Of a stretch of 63,138 bases of DNA, positions 54,012-63,138 are shown in pieces. A model generated the notes under the pieces. The model had not been told where the DNA came from. It did not search any database and saw nothing but the letters and a program-made list of their open reading frames with translations. Position 1 is the stretch's first letter. Every line of letters starts with the position of its first letter. Both the position numbers and the translations under genes were made by a program. Source of the stretch: Prochlorococcus sp. AG-436-E22 (GTDB lineage: Bacteria; Cyanobacteriota; Cyanobacteriia; PCC-6307; Cyanobiaceae); assembly GCA_003212615.1 (NCBI GenBank), contig QCPG01000004.1, positions 1 to 63,138 of the forward strand, written 5' to 3'.

Positions 54012-54743
54012 CTATGAATTCTCATTTGAACGATCCTCAAATTGTTGAGGTCTTCTACTAGCTTTCCTTTTAGGGCTCGCACCCACGGGGATAGTTTGTT
54101 CCTCTTTAGGGAGAACTTCACCTTTGAAAACCCAGACTTTAATGCCTAGAACACCGTAAGTTGTATTAGCTTGACGTGTTGCATAGTCAATTTCAGCTCT
54201 CAAAGTATGTAAAGGTACTCTACCTTCTCTAGTCCATTCAGTTCTAGCTATTTCGGCACCATTTAACCTTCCCCCTACTTGAATTTTAAGACCTAAGACC
54301 CCAGCCCTTTGAGCCCTTTGCAAAGCCATCCTAATAGTTCTTCTGAAGGCGACTCTTTTTTCTAATTGTTGCGCAATATATTCAGCTAGTAAAAAAGCAT
54401 CGGCGTCTACGCGTTCAACTTCAACAACGTTAATTCTGACTTGCCTTGTCCTATCCCCTATAGTTTTTTGAATTCCAGATCTTAATTCTTCAATACCACT
54501 TCCCTGTCTTCCAACTATAACTCCTGGTCTTGCTGTTTTTAATTCAAGTTCCAGTTGGTCAGCTTTTCTAGCTATTAAAACATCGCTAATACCAGCTGCT
54601 CCATATTTTTTTTGTATGAATGTACGAATTTTAAAATCTTCTTGCAGAAGAATTGGATATGTCTTGGAAGTAGCAAACCATTTAGAGCGATGCTCTTGTG
54701 TAATTCCTAATCTTAATCCAGAAGGATGTATTTTATGTCCCAT
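54012..54743 (-). CDS. rpsC: 30S ribosomal protein S3
   Basis: [26 protein letters not shown] domain [18 protein letters not shown]. Confidence 0.98.
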   Translation of the reverse strand: MGHKIHPSGLRLGITQEHRSKWFATSKTYPILLQEDFKIRTFIQKKYGAAGISDVLIARKADQLELELKTARPGVIVGRQGSGIEELRSGIQKTIGDRTRQVRINVVEVERVDADAFLLAEYIAQQLEKRVAFRRTIRMALQRAQRAGVLGLKIQVGGRLNGAEIARTEWTREGRVPLHTLRAEIDYATRQANTTYGVLGIKVWVFKGEVLPKEEQTIPVGASPKRKASRRPQQFEDRSNENS

Positions 54744-55129
54744 TAGTTTTGTACCTCCGCATTAGTTTGAGTAGGAGCAGATTCAACAGAAATACTGATG
54801 TGGCAAGTCTGTTTTTTAATTGAAAAAGCTCTACCTTGAGCTCTAGGCCTATACCTTTTCATTACAGGACCACTATTAGCCCATGCAGAGGAAATAACTA
54901 AGGTAGATGGATCCATTCCGAGGTTATGTTCTGCATTGGCAACCGCAGATCTTAGAACTTTAGTAATAGGGTCTGTAGATCTGTAAGGCATAAATTCCAA
55001 CATGATCAATGCATCTCTATAAGACCTACCCCTTATCTGATCCAAAACTCTTCTCACTTTAGAGGCTGATCCGCGAATATAATTCCCATGAGCAATGGCT
55101 GTTTTTGTTGTTTCAGATGTTTTTGTCAT
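54743..55129 (-). CDS. rplV: 50S ribosomal protein L22
   Basis: [30 protein letters not shown]...[19 protein letters not shown]. Confidence 0.98.
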   Translation of the reverse strand: MTKTSETTKTAIAHGNYIRGSASKVRRVLDQIRGRSYRDALIMLEFMPYRSTDPITKVLRSAVANAEHNLGMDPSTLVISSAWANSGPVMKRYRPRAQGRAFSIKKQTCHISISVESAPTQTNAEVQN

Positions 55130-55404
55130 GATTTTGCTCCTTTCTTATCTCTTATATGACCTCGGTAAGTGCGTGTAGGAGCAAATTCACCAAGTTTATG
55201 ACCAATCATTTGTTCAGTAATAAATACTGGAATGTGAGTTTTGCCATTATGTACGGCGATTGTGTGACCTATCATTACAGGTAAAATAGTAGAGGATCTC
55301 GACCAAGTTTTGATAACAGACTTGTCATTATCAGAATTTTGTTTTTCTACCTTCTTGAGCAGGCTATCTGCTATAAAAGGTCCTTTTTTTAGTGAACGTC
55401 CCAT
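55126..55404 (-). CDS. rpsS: 30S ribosomal protein S19
   Basis: [21 protein letters not shown]. Confidence 0.98.
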   Translation of the reverse strand: MGRSLKKGPFIADSLLKKVEKQNSDNDKSVIKTWSRSSTILPVMIGHTIAVHNGKTHIPVFITEQMIGHKLGEFAPTRTYRGHIRDKKGAKS

Positions 55405-55441
55405 AATTATGTAATAGAAATTGAAATAATAAATGAAGTAA

Positions 55442-56305
55442 TCAAGAGTCTCTTCCTCCTCTGCTCCTCTTAGAAACGCGACGTCGTCTTCGAACTACTA
55501 ATTTATTACTTGGTTTGTTCTTTTTACGTGTCTTTAACCCAAGAGCTGGTTTGCCCCATGGAGTAACTGGGCCTGCTCTACCAATTGGTGCTTTTCCCTC
55601 TCCTCCTCCATGTGGATGATCACATGGGTTCATTACACTACCTCTGACTTGTGGCCTTCTTCCAAGCCATCTTCTTCTTCCTGCTTTACCTAAACTAGTA
55701 TTTCTTATTTCTGAATTACCAACTTCTCCAAGAGTTGCGTAACATTCTTTTCTAACAAGTCGTACCTCAGTAGATGGGAGTTTTAGAGCAACATAATCTC
55801 CCTCTTTTGCCAAAACTTGGGCACTAGCTCCTGCAGATCTAACCATCTGAGCGCCTCTTCCTGCATATAACTCAACACAATGAACACTTGATCCTAATGG
55901 CATAACAGATAGTGGCATAGCATTGCCATCTTCGATTGGAACACTTTCACCAGATATGACATTTTGGCCGACTTTTACTCCAGAGGGAGCAATAATGTAT
56001 CTTTTCTCTCCATCTTCGTAGAATAAAAGTGCAAGCCTTGCATTTCTATGAGGATCGTAGTGGATAGCTGCAACTTTAGCGTTAATGTTTCTTTTATCTC
56101 TTCTGAAGTCGACTAATCTATATTGCCTTTTGTGACCACCTCCACGATGACGACAAGTAATAACTCCACGATTATTCCTGCCTTTAACTCTATGTTTTGA
56201 AACTATTAGTGATCTCTCAGGTTTTGCACTAGTTATTTCACTAAAGTCAGTAACTACTCTCTGCCTAGTGCCAGGTGTATAAGGTTTAAATTTACGAATT
56301 GCCAT
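55442..56305 (-). CDS. rplB: 50S ribosomal protein L2
   Basis: [25 protein letters not shown]...[23 protein letters not shown]. Confidence 0.98.
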   Translation of the reverse strand: MAIRKFKPYTPGTRQRVVTDFSEITSAKPERSLIVSKHRVKGRNNRGVITCRHRGGGHKRQYRLVDFRRDKRNINAKVAAIHYDPHRNARLALLFYEDGEKRYIIAPSGVKVGQNVISGESVPIEDGNAMPLSVMPLGSSVHCVELYAGRGAQMVRSAGASAQVLAKEGDYVALKLPSTEVRLVRKECYATLGEVGNSEIRNTSLGKAGRRRWLGRRPQVRGSVMNPCDHPHGGGEGKAPIGRAGPVTPWGKPALGLKTRKKNKPSNKLVVRRRRRVSKRSRGGRDS

Positions 56306-56317
56306 GATTAAAACTCC

Positions 56318-56620
56318 TTAAGATTCTGGAAATAGTTGGATTTTGTCTCCTTCAGCAAGACGTACAATTGCCTTCTTGACCTGAGAACGTTTACCGGAAA
56401 ATTTCCCGACTCTTCTCGTTCTCCTAGGAGGATTCATAGTGTTAACTCCTATGACTTTAACACTGAACATGGCTTCTATAGCTGCCTTTATCTGTGGCTT
56501 TGCCGCTCTATGATCTACTTCAAAAGTATATTGGTTAATATCTAGTGCGTTTGTAGCTTTCTCAGTAATAACTGGCTTTCTTATTACATCGGCTAAACGA
56601 GAATCGAATAATTTACTCAT
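56318..56620 (-). CDS. rplW: 50S ribosomal protein L23
   Basis: [42 protein letters not shown]. Confidence 0.98.
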   Translation of the reverse strand: MSKLFDSRLADVIRKPVITEKATNALDINQYTFEVDHRAAKPQIKAAIEAMFSVKVIGVNTMNPPRRTRRVGKFSGKRSQVKKAIVRLAEGDKIQLFPES

Positions 56621-57249
56621 GATGCATAAACCTCCTGAATTTTATTTATCGCTGATTGACCTATTACCAATTTATTAGCATTGAGAATATCAAATACATT
56701 TAATTGATCGGCAGCTATTAATTTTACTTTTTCAATATTATTAATGGATTTTTTTATGACATCGGTCGGACTATCAAGAATAACCAAAACTTTTTCAGTT
56801 TTTTGTATGCCTAATCGAATAAGGCCATTAATAATCTCACTTGTTTTAGGCTGCTTTAGAGTAGATCCAAAATCTTCAACAGCCTTCATATCAGATACTC
56901 TGGACATTAGTGCTGTTCTAAGAGCTAATCTACGTTCCTTACGATTCATATCAAGATTGTAAGAACGTGGTTTGGGTCCAAAAATTATTCCGCCACCAGG
57001 TCTTAAGGGTGTTCTTATGGATCCTTGACGAGCTCTTCCTGTACCTTTCTGTTTGTATGGCTTTCTACCCCCCCCACGTACTTCAGATCTTGTCAAAGTT
57101 GATGCTGTCCCTTGTCTTTTATTTGCTAGCTGCCTAAGGACTGCTCTATGGATTAAGTCTGCAGAAGAAGTTTCTTTAGCAACTGCTAAATCAAGAGTAA
57201 CTGTTCCTGATTTTTTACCATCCCACTTAAGAGTTTCTAGTGTTGTCAT
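56617..57249 (-). CDS. rplD: 50S ribosomal protein L4
   Basis: [51 protein letters not shown]. Confidence 0.98.
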   Translation of the reverse strand: MTTLETLKWDGKKSGTVTLDLAVAKETSSADLIHRAVLRQLANKRQGTASTLTRSEVRGGGRKPYKQKGTGRARQGSIRTPLRPGGGIIFGPKPRSYNLDMNRKERRLALRTALMSRVSDMKAVEDFGSTLKQPKTSEIINGLIRLGIQKTEKVLVILDSPTDVIKKSINNIEKVKLIAADQLNVFDILNANKLVIGQSAINKIQEVYAS

Positions 57250-57899
57250 GATTTTTCACCTCCTTTTTTGCCTACAACATTATTTGGCTTAATGTTGACA
57301 ATTGAGCCAGGCTTACCTGGTACAGAACCCTTTACTACAAGCAAATTTTTCTGATCATCAATTTTTAGAACTAACAAACCTTTAGTAGTTATCTGTTTTC
57401 CTCCATATCTTCCTGCCATTCTTTTTCCAGGATAAATTCTGCCTGGAGTTGTTCCTGCTCCTGTAGATCCAGGTGCTCTATGATTTTTTGAACCATGACT
57501 CATAGGACCTCTGCTAAAACCATGCCTTTTCTGGTAACCAGCGAAACCTCTACCCATAGATTTACCACTGATATCAACTTTTTGACCAACCTCAAAGTTT
57601 TTTACAGTTATTTGATTTCCGATTTCATAAGATGTAGTTTCTTCAACCCTATATTCTTTCAAATGCTTTAAAAGTTCTTCACCTGATTTCAACAAATGTC
57701 CCTTTTCAGGTTTACTTATATGTTTCTCTTTGGACAAGCCATAACCTATTTGAACGGCAGTATAACCATCCAAAGCGGTAGTTTTCAATTGCGTTACACG
57801 GCAAGGGCCAGCCTCAATAAGAGTAACTGGTACCGCATTACCTTTGTCGTCGAAAAGTTGGGACATGCCCAATTTCTTTCCTAAAATTCCTATAGACAT
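57246..57899 (-). CDS. rplC: 50S ribosomal protein L3
   Basis: [30 protein letters not shown]...[30 protein letters not shown]. Confidence 0.98.
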   Translation of the reverse strand: MSIGILGKKLGMSQLFDDKGNAVPVTLIEAGPCRVTQLKTTALDGYTAVQIGYGLSKEKHISKPEKGHLLKSGEELLKHLKEYRVEETTSYEIGNQITVKNFEVGQKVDISGKSMGRGFAGYQKRHGFSRGPMSHGSKNHRAPGSTGAGTTPGRIYPGKRMAGRYGGKQITTKGLLVLKIDDQKNLLVVKGSVPGKPGSIVNIKPNNVVGKKGGEKS

Positions 57900-58179
57900 A
57901 AGACTAAATTAGGCTAGCTCGTAATGATTTTTCAATTAACTAAACCTTTCAGCTATTAAGATGTAGTTAATAAAAAAACAATTAATAAGGTTGAGACTTA
58001 TCTAAAAACTCAGATAGTTTCTCTTGGGATAAACCCACCTAAATTTTTTAACGAAACGCTAAAAAATGTGAAATTTTGTAGAGGCTCGGCTAGCTTGCGA
58101 GCTTAAAAATTCACTGAATTACAATTGTACATCATCAAGTACCATAAAATAAAATAAAATAGAAATAAAGGAAATTTTT

Positions 58180-58656
58180 ATGCCATTACTTCTCTCAGGG
58201 AAAAAGTTTCATTACGATTTAAAAACTAACAAATGTCTTGCAATCTTTGCTCCTCTTGAAGGTGGTTATGAAACTCGTCTTTTGAGGAGAATGAGGGCCA
58301 AAGGCTTTAAAACTTTTATAACTTCAGCAAGAGGGCTTGGAGATCCAGAAGTATTCTTGCTCAAATTACATGGCGTTAGACCACCTCACCTTGGTCATCA
58401 AAGCGTAGGAAGAAACGGAGCACTTGGGGAAGTTCAACAAGTAATCCCACAAGCTTGTGAGTTATTTAATGAAAATGATAAAAATAAATTACTTTGGTTG
58501 CTAGAAGGTCAAGTATTGTCTCAATCTGAATTAGAGAGCTTAATAGAGATTTGCACTAAAGATAACAAACTAACAATTGTTGTTGAAATGGGGGGTTCAA
58601 GAAAACTTGAATGGAAGCCATTAAGTGATTATATTTTGGATGAATTTGAAAGCTAA
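58180..58656 (+). CDS. ndhN: NAD(P)H-quinone oxidoreductase subunit N
   Basis: [43 protein letters not shown]...[29 protein letters not shown]. Confidence 0.93.
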   Translation: MPLLLSGKKFHYDLKTNKCLAIFAPLEGGYETRLLRRMRAKGFKTFITSARGLGDPEVFLLKLHGVRPPHLGHQSVGRNGALGEVQQVIPQACELFNENDKNKLLWLLEGQVLSQSELESLIEICTKDNKLTIVVEMGGSRKLEWKPLSDYILDEFES

Positions 58657-58661
58657 ATTGT

Positions 58662-59660
58662 TTGATTAAAACCAAGAATAAAAAAGATAAATGGATTAAG
58701 TTGATTTGTGGTGCCAGTAATGAAGATATTGTTGCTATCGAAGATTTATGTGCAATTTATACTGCTGCTGGTGTCGACTACATAGATGTTGCGGCAGAAG
58801 AATCTATAGTTAATGCAGCAAAAAAAGGAATCGAGTGGGCGAAAGCAGGCTTTAAAAACTCCCCTGGATTAATGATAAGCATTAGTGATGGTAAAGATAT
58901 CCACTTTCGTAAAGCAAAATTTGATCCATTAAAATGTCCCCCTCATTGTCCAAGACCGTGCGAAAAAGTATGCCCCACCTTTGCAATTGATAATTATGGA
59001 ATCAAAGAGAGTAAATGTTATGGATGTGGAAGATGTTTAAATAGCTGTCCGCTAAATCTAATTAGTGAATATGAATATAATTTGTCAAAAGATGATTTAG
59101 CATCAACACTTCACAAAATAAAGCCGGATGCAGTAGAAATTCATACAGATATCAATCGCATTGATTCATTTAGAAAAGTTGTCAGTACCCTTAAAAGTTC
59201 TGAAACAAAATTAAAAAAAATATCTATCAGTTGTGGATTAAATCAATCGGTCAACAATTCGCAAGGGCCCGAAGATCTTTTAAAAGCTATTTGGGAAAGA
59301 TATGAAATCCTTAATGAACTGAATATTCCACTTATTTGGCAGCTAGATGGCCGGCCAATGTCTGGTGATCTTGCTCCAGCAACAAGCAGAGATACAGTGA
59401 AGTTGTTCGAAAGAATCGGTTCAGATCTTCCACCTGGATTAATTCAATTGGCAGGCGGAACAAATGAAAAAACTCATGAATTTTTGAAGTCAAACAATCT
59501 TCCAGATGGAATAGCATTTGGAAGTTCTGCAAGAAAAATTATGCAGCCACTCATTGAATTTGCTCACAAAAATAACAAAAGACTCTACGATTATCCTGAA
59601 AGAATGGCTTTAGCAATCAAAAAAGCTCAGAAATTTCTAGAGCCATGGAAAATGAGCTAA
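58662..59660 (+). CDS. ldpA: LdpA-like circadian/light-input iron-sulfur protein
   Basis: 332 aa, TTG start; two 4Fe-4S motifs (CPPHCPRPCEKVCP, CYGCGRCLNSCP); cyanobacterial LdpA layout next to ndhN. Confidence 0.85.
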   Translation: MIKTKNKKDKWIKLICGASNEDIVAIEDLCAIYTAAGVDYIDVAAEESIVNAAKKGIEWAKAGFKNSPGLMISISDGKDIHFRKAKFDPLKCPPHCPRPCEKVCPTFAIDNYGIKESKCYGCGRCLNSCPLNLISEYEYNLSKDDLASTLHKIKPDAVEIHTDINRIDSFRKVVSTLKSSETKLKKISISCGLNQSVNNSQGPEDLLKAIWERYEILNELNIPLIWQLDGRPMSGDLAPATSRDTVKLFERIGSDLPPGLIQLAGGTNEKTHEFLKSNNLPDGIAFGSSARKIMQPLIEFAHKNNKRLYDYPERMALAIKKAQKFLEPWKMS

Positions 59661-59763
59661 TTCAAATAATATTTTTTATTTTTAAAACCTTTTCCGTGTT
59701 TATAAAAACTTTGTATTTTTATGATAGAAAAAAATCTTTTCATGTATTAAAATAGGAATCCAA

Positions 59764-59835
59764 TGGGCCGTCGCCAAGTGGTAAGGCATCGGGTTTTGGT
59801 CTCGACATTCCTAGGTTCGAATCCTAGCGGCCCAG
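59764..59835 (+). tRNA. tRNA-Gln (TTG)
   Basis: TGGGCCGTCGCCAAGTGGTAAGGCATCGGGTTTTGGTCTCGACATTCCTAGGTTCGAATCCTAGCGGCCCAG; acceptor 7 bp, anticodon TTG. Confidence 0.96.
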
Positions 59836-59848
59836 TTCTAATATTCAA

Positions 59849-60628
59849 TTGGTGTCTTCTCAAAAAATATTTCTATTTGATTTCGATGGAGTAATAGTCG
59901 ATGGAATGCAAGAATATTGGCATACTTCCTTGCTGGCCTGTGAAAGATATTTAAATTCACCATACATCTCTGTTGATCAAAAACTTTATAAAAGAGTACC
60001 AAATTCTTTCAAAGAAATTAGGCCTTGGGTTAAATATGGTTGGGAAATGATTCTAATTGTTCACGAAATTATAAAAACAGAAAATCCATTAACAAATGAT
60101 AATAAAGATGATTTCATTAATAATTATTATCAAAATTGCCAGAAGATATTAAAAGATAATTATTGGCTTGCAGAAGATTTACAGACAATATTAAATAAGT
60201 CTCGCGAGTACCAAATTCATAAAGATTTTAGAAAGTGGGTAGATTTACATAATCCATTTTTTGAAGTTATAAATTTAATAGAGGAGTTAAGTAAAAGAGA
60301 AATAAAAACCGGAATAATAACAACAAAAGGGAAAATATTTGCAGAAAAAATTCTTAGACAATTAAATATTTATCCAGAATTTGTTTTTGGGTATGAATCT
60401 GGAACAAAAATCAAAATAGCTCAAAAGCTTAGTGAAACTAACGAAATTTTAGGTTTCATAGAAGATAGAAAAAAAACTCTAATTGAAATTAAACAAAATT
60501 CAGAAACATCTCATATTCCTTGCTTCCTAGCTAATTGGGGATATTTAAAAGAGTCAGATAGATATAATTTAAATAATGGTATTAAATTATTAAAATTAGT
60601 TAATCTCGAGGAATTAGTTGCAATTTAA
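59849..60628 (+). CDS. HAD superfamily hydrolase
   Basis: IFLFDFDGVIVDGMQEYWHTSLLACERYL...GIITTKGKIFAEKILRQLNIYPEFVFGYESGTKIKIAQKL; TTG/GTG start. Confidence 0.82.
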   Translation: MVSSQKIFLFDFDGVIVDGMQEYWHTSLLACERYLNSPYISVDQKLYKRVPNSFKEIRPWVKYGWEMILIVHEIIKTENPLTNDNKDDFINNYYQNCQKILKDNYWLAEDLQTILNKSREYQIHKDFRKWVDLHNPFFEVINLIEELSKREIKTGIITTKGKIFAEKILRQLNIYPEFVFGYESGTKIKIAQKLSETNEILGFIEDRKKTLIEIKQNSETSHIPCFLANWGYLKESDRYNLNNGIKLLKLVNLEELVAI

Positions 60629-60642
60629 AGATCATAAGCTAG

Positions 60643-60656
60643 AGTACGGATGTACT
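60643..60656 (+). promoter_or_regulatory. LexA (SOS) box upstream of recA
   Basis: AGTACGGATGTACT fits the cyanobacterial LexA consensus RGTACNNNDGTWCB; centred about 90 bp before the recA ATG. Confidence 0.8.
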
Positions 60657-60740
60657 ATAGTTTGTATTTATGAAGTTTGGTTTAAATAAAAATTTCCAAA
60701 TTTAGAATAATTACAAGAACTTTAAACGATAAATCAAACA

Positions 60741-61838
60741 ATGAGTCTTGAAGAAAAGCAAAAAACTGAATCAAAAGAAAAGGACAAAGCATTAAGTCTT
60801 GTCTTAGGTCAAATAGAAAGAAATTTTGGACGCGGATCAATAATGAGACTTGGTGACGCATCCAGAATGAAAGTAGAAACAATATCTACTGGAGCACTCA
60901 CCTTAGATTTAGCATTAGGAGGAGGCTATCCAAAAGGAAGAGTAGTAGAAGTTTACGGACCGGAAAGTTCAGGAAAAACAACATTAACTCTTCACGCGAT
61001 TGCAGAGGTCCAAAAAAATGGAGGAGTAGCTGCATTTGTAGATGCTGAGCATGCACTTGATCCAGTTTATGCGGCCTCTTTAGGAGTTGATGTTGAAAAT
61101 TTGTTAGTATCCCAACCAGATACTGGTGAAATGGCTCTAGAAATAGTTGACCAGCTTATAAGATCGAGTGCTGTAGATCTTGTTGTTGTTGACTCGGTAG
61201 CAGCGCTAACGCCAAGAGCTGAGATAGAAGGAGAGATGGGAGATCACGTAATTGGGAGCCAAGCAAGGCTAATGAGTCAAGCAATGAGAAAAATAACCGG
61301 TAATATTGGCAAATCTGGATGTACGGTAATATTCCTGAATCAATTACGCTTAAAAATCGGCGTTACATACGGCAATCCAGAAACAACCACAGGAGGAAAT
61401 GCATTAAAATTTTATGCCTCAGTGAGACTTGATATTAGAAGAATTCAAACTCTGAAAAGAGGTACAGAAGAATACGGCATAAGAGCAAAAGTGAAAGTAG
61501 CAAAAAACAAAGTTGCACCACCATTTAGAATTGCAGAATTTGATATTCTATTCGGAAAAGGTATTAGTACAACAGGATGTTTATTAGATTTAGCAGAAGA
61601 GACTAACATCATAATAAGGAGAGGCGCTTGGTATAGTTATGAAGGAGAAAATATTGGACAAGGAAGAGATAATACAATTATTTGGCTCGATCAAAACTTA
61701 GAAATTAGAAATAAAGTAGAATCTATGGTTAAAGAAAAATTAACAGAAGGTACTGAAGTAAGCTCTAATTCAATGAAAGCATTAAATAGCAATCCTGCTA
61801 ATACAATCGCTGTTAATGAAATAAAAACAGTAGCTTAG
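60741..61838 (+). CDS. recA: Recombinase A
   Basis: [77 protein letters not shown]. Confidence 0.99.
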   Translation: MSLEEKQKTESKEKDKALSLVLGQIERNFGRGSIMRLGDASRMKVETISTGALTLDLALGGGYPKGRVVEVYGPESSGKTTLTLHAIAEVQKNGGVAAFVDAEHALDPVYAASLGVDVENLLVSQPDTGEMALEIVDQLIRSSAVDLVVVDSVAALTPRAEIEGEMGDHVIGSQARLMSQAMRKITGNIGKSGCTVIFLNQLRLKIGVTYGNPETTTGGNALKFYASVRLDIRRIQTLKRGTEEYGIRAKVKVAKNKVAPPFRIAEFDILFGKGISTTGCLLDLAEETNIIIRRGAWYSYEGENIGQGRDNTIIWLDQNLEIRNKVESMVKEKLTEGTEVSSNSMKALNSNPANTIAVNEIKTVA

Positions 61839-61840
61839 CT

Positions 61841-62086
61841 TTATAAAGAATCAGCCAAAGTCCACCACCCTGCAGCAGGCCCTATAAATCTGACTACAAT
61901 CCATAAAATCACTAACCCTCCAATCCCAAACCAACTAGCTTTAATACTTAATTTAATTAGTCTATCTTTTTGATTAATTGTAAAGGGAAGCCATTCAAAT
62001 AATCTTGGGGACTCGTCAAATTTCATTTGAGTATTCTTTTTTTTTGGAGGTAAACCAATTGTTTTACGTCTTTTTGCTTCTCCCAT
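61841..62086 (-). CDS. DUF2839-like small membrane protein
   Basis: MGEAKRRKTIGLPPKKK... plus TM (FGIGGLVILWIVVRFIGPAAGWW). Confidence 0.8.
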   Translation of the reverse strand: MGEAKRRKTIGLPPKKKNTQMKFDESPRLFEWLPFTINQKDRLIKLSIKASWFGIGGLVILWIVVRFIGPAAGWWTLADSL

Positions 62087-62116
62087 ATTTCTTTAAGTTA
62101 TTTACAAAATCATACC

Positions 62117-63138
62117 CTAATCAAAAGGTAACATATAGTTTATTTGTTTTGAGGGTTGTATATGTTGCAAAAGTACTCTTCCCCAGGTTCTTTTATTTGC
62201 TCTTCCGTCTAAAATTATTAACTTACCTGCATTTCTTCTTAAAGGTGAAATAGATCTTTCTATTTTTAATCTGGCTTGAGGAAGAAAACAGTCTCTAAAC
62301 CAATCTTGAGAAAGTTTTTTATTATGAGAAACTATCATTGCATTAATAGGTTCTGACATATTCGCAATAGGAAGTAAAGGAATGATAATTTGTTCTGGAA
62401 TTTCTATTAAATAAGAATTCATAATCCACCAGTCAAAACTAGCGCAAAGAATTTCATTATTATGAGATGGGATTTTCTCTAGCAAGACCCTCTTCCCATA
62501 CTTAGAAGCTAATTCTGTAGCAAGGTTAGTTTTCAAATTAATATCATCAGACAAAAATAAGGTTAAACCCTTTCTAAAAAGTATTAACTTTTTGCATTGA
62601 TCTAAGATTGAATTTGTAAAAAGAGGATGATTGGGAAGTAACTGTTTAGCGGGTATATATAATGAAATCTTTTTCTCTTCAAAATTACTTTTAAAATTAA
62701 TAACCAAGTCAATATCTAAACTTTGCTTTTTAAGATACATTTGGAAAAAATTATCTTTTCTCAAAGCTGATAAAAAAACGAATTTATTTTTAGAAAAAAA
62801 TTCATTCATTTGAGAAAGTTCATCTATTGGCTGCAAATACAGAATCCAATCTAGATTTGTAGTATTTAATTTTACCCAACATGCCCAACCTTGAGATAAT
62901 GCTTTGCTAACGCTATAAAATTTGTCCGAAAAAGAAGAATTTTCATGAAAAAAATTTGAAAAAAAACTTATTTCTTTTTCATCTAAATTTATATAACTAT
63001 TTCCTAAAACCTTTCTTATAAAGAACTTTTTCTTAAACAAATCATATAAGTTAATAAATTTTTGATTTATGAATTGAAATTCTTGAGAGTTTCTGGTCCA
63101 ATCCTTTTTAAGTAAAGTAATCCTAAAATGGTTTTTTA
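62117..63138 (-). CDS. DinG-like helicase, C-terminal part (5' end beyond window)
   Basis: Frame stays open upstream of the ORF-track start at 63040 in the stretch I translated; C-terminal CFLPQARLKIERSISPLRRNAGKLIILDGRANKRTWGRVLLQHI resembles the DinG/Rad3-type HELICc2 end. Confidence 0.7.
   Translation of the reverse strand, partial: KNHFRITLLKKDWTRNSQEFQFINQKFINLYDLFKKKFFIRKVLGNSYINLDEKEISFFSNFFHENSSFSDKFYSVSKALSQGWACWVKLNTTNLDWILYLQPIDELSQMNEFFSKNKFVFLSALRKDNFFQMYLKKQSLDIDLVINFKSNFEEKKISLYIPAKQLLPNHPLFTNSILDQCKKLILFRKGLTLFLSDDINLKTNLATELASKYGKRVLLEKIPSHNNEILCASFDWWIMNSYLIEIPEQIIIPLLPIANMSEPINAMIVSHNKKLSQDWFRDCFLPQARLKIERSISPLRRNAGKLIILDGRANKRTWGRVLLQHIQPSKQINYMLPFD

Noticed and set aside
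1-63138. CRISPR arrays, transposons, rRNA operons, prophage modules
   Set aside because: Looked for regular spaced repeats, transposase/integrase signatures and rRNA sequence; none seen apart from the degenerate recombinase-like gene and the tRNA-Ser island repeats.

Overview
The window is a compact, AT-rich chromosomal segment whose gene content and order match a high-light-adapted Prochlorococcus. That taxon call is inferred from protein recognition only. Contents in order: rimP(partial)-nusA-ylxR-infB; tRNA-Thr; a radical SAM gene; clpS; dapL; rne-rnhB; pheA; an MPBQ methyltransferase-like gene; the str cluster (rpsL-rpsG-fusA-tuf-rpsJ); gltB; lipA; a small accessory block (degenerate serine recombinase, 70-aa acidic protein, beta-lactamase-like and NlpC/P60 genes); photosystem I genes (psaL, psaI, psaB, psaA); a cbiG/cobJ fusion; a HAD gene; a ~1.2 kb island at the 3' end of tRNA-Ser(GCT); alr; an HNH gene; prfA; the complete S10-spc-alpha ribosomal cluster; ndhN-ldpA; tRNA-Gln; and recA with a cyanobacterial LexA-type box. 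Most of it is ordinary core genome. Two places stand out. (1) A tRNA-Ser(GCT)-anchored mini-island (about 38.61-39.84 kb) is flanked by a duplicated tRNA 3' end and carries repeated TTACCCACCA motifs and a single methyltransferase gene with no integrase. This looks like a remnant or non-autonomous tRNA-targeted integrative element, comparable to the described tycheposons. (2) A serine-recombinase-like protein appears to carry conservative substitutions at catalytic positions (Ser to Thr, two Arg to Lys) but keeps its HTH. It is coupled to a small acidic ORF and may be a domesticated DNA-binding regulator. Several RNA-level structures inside ribosomal operons are also reported.
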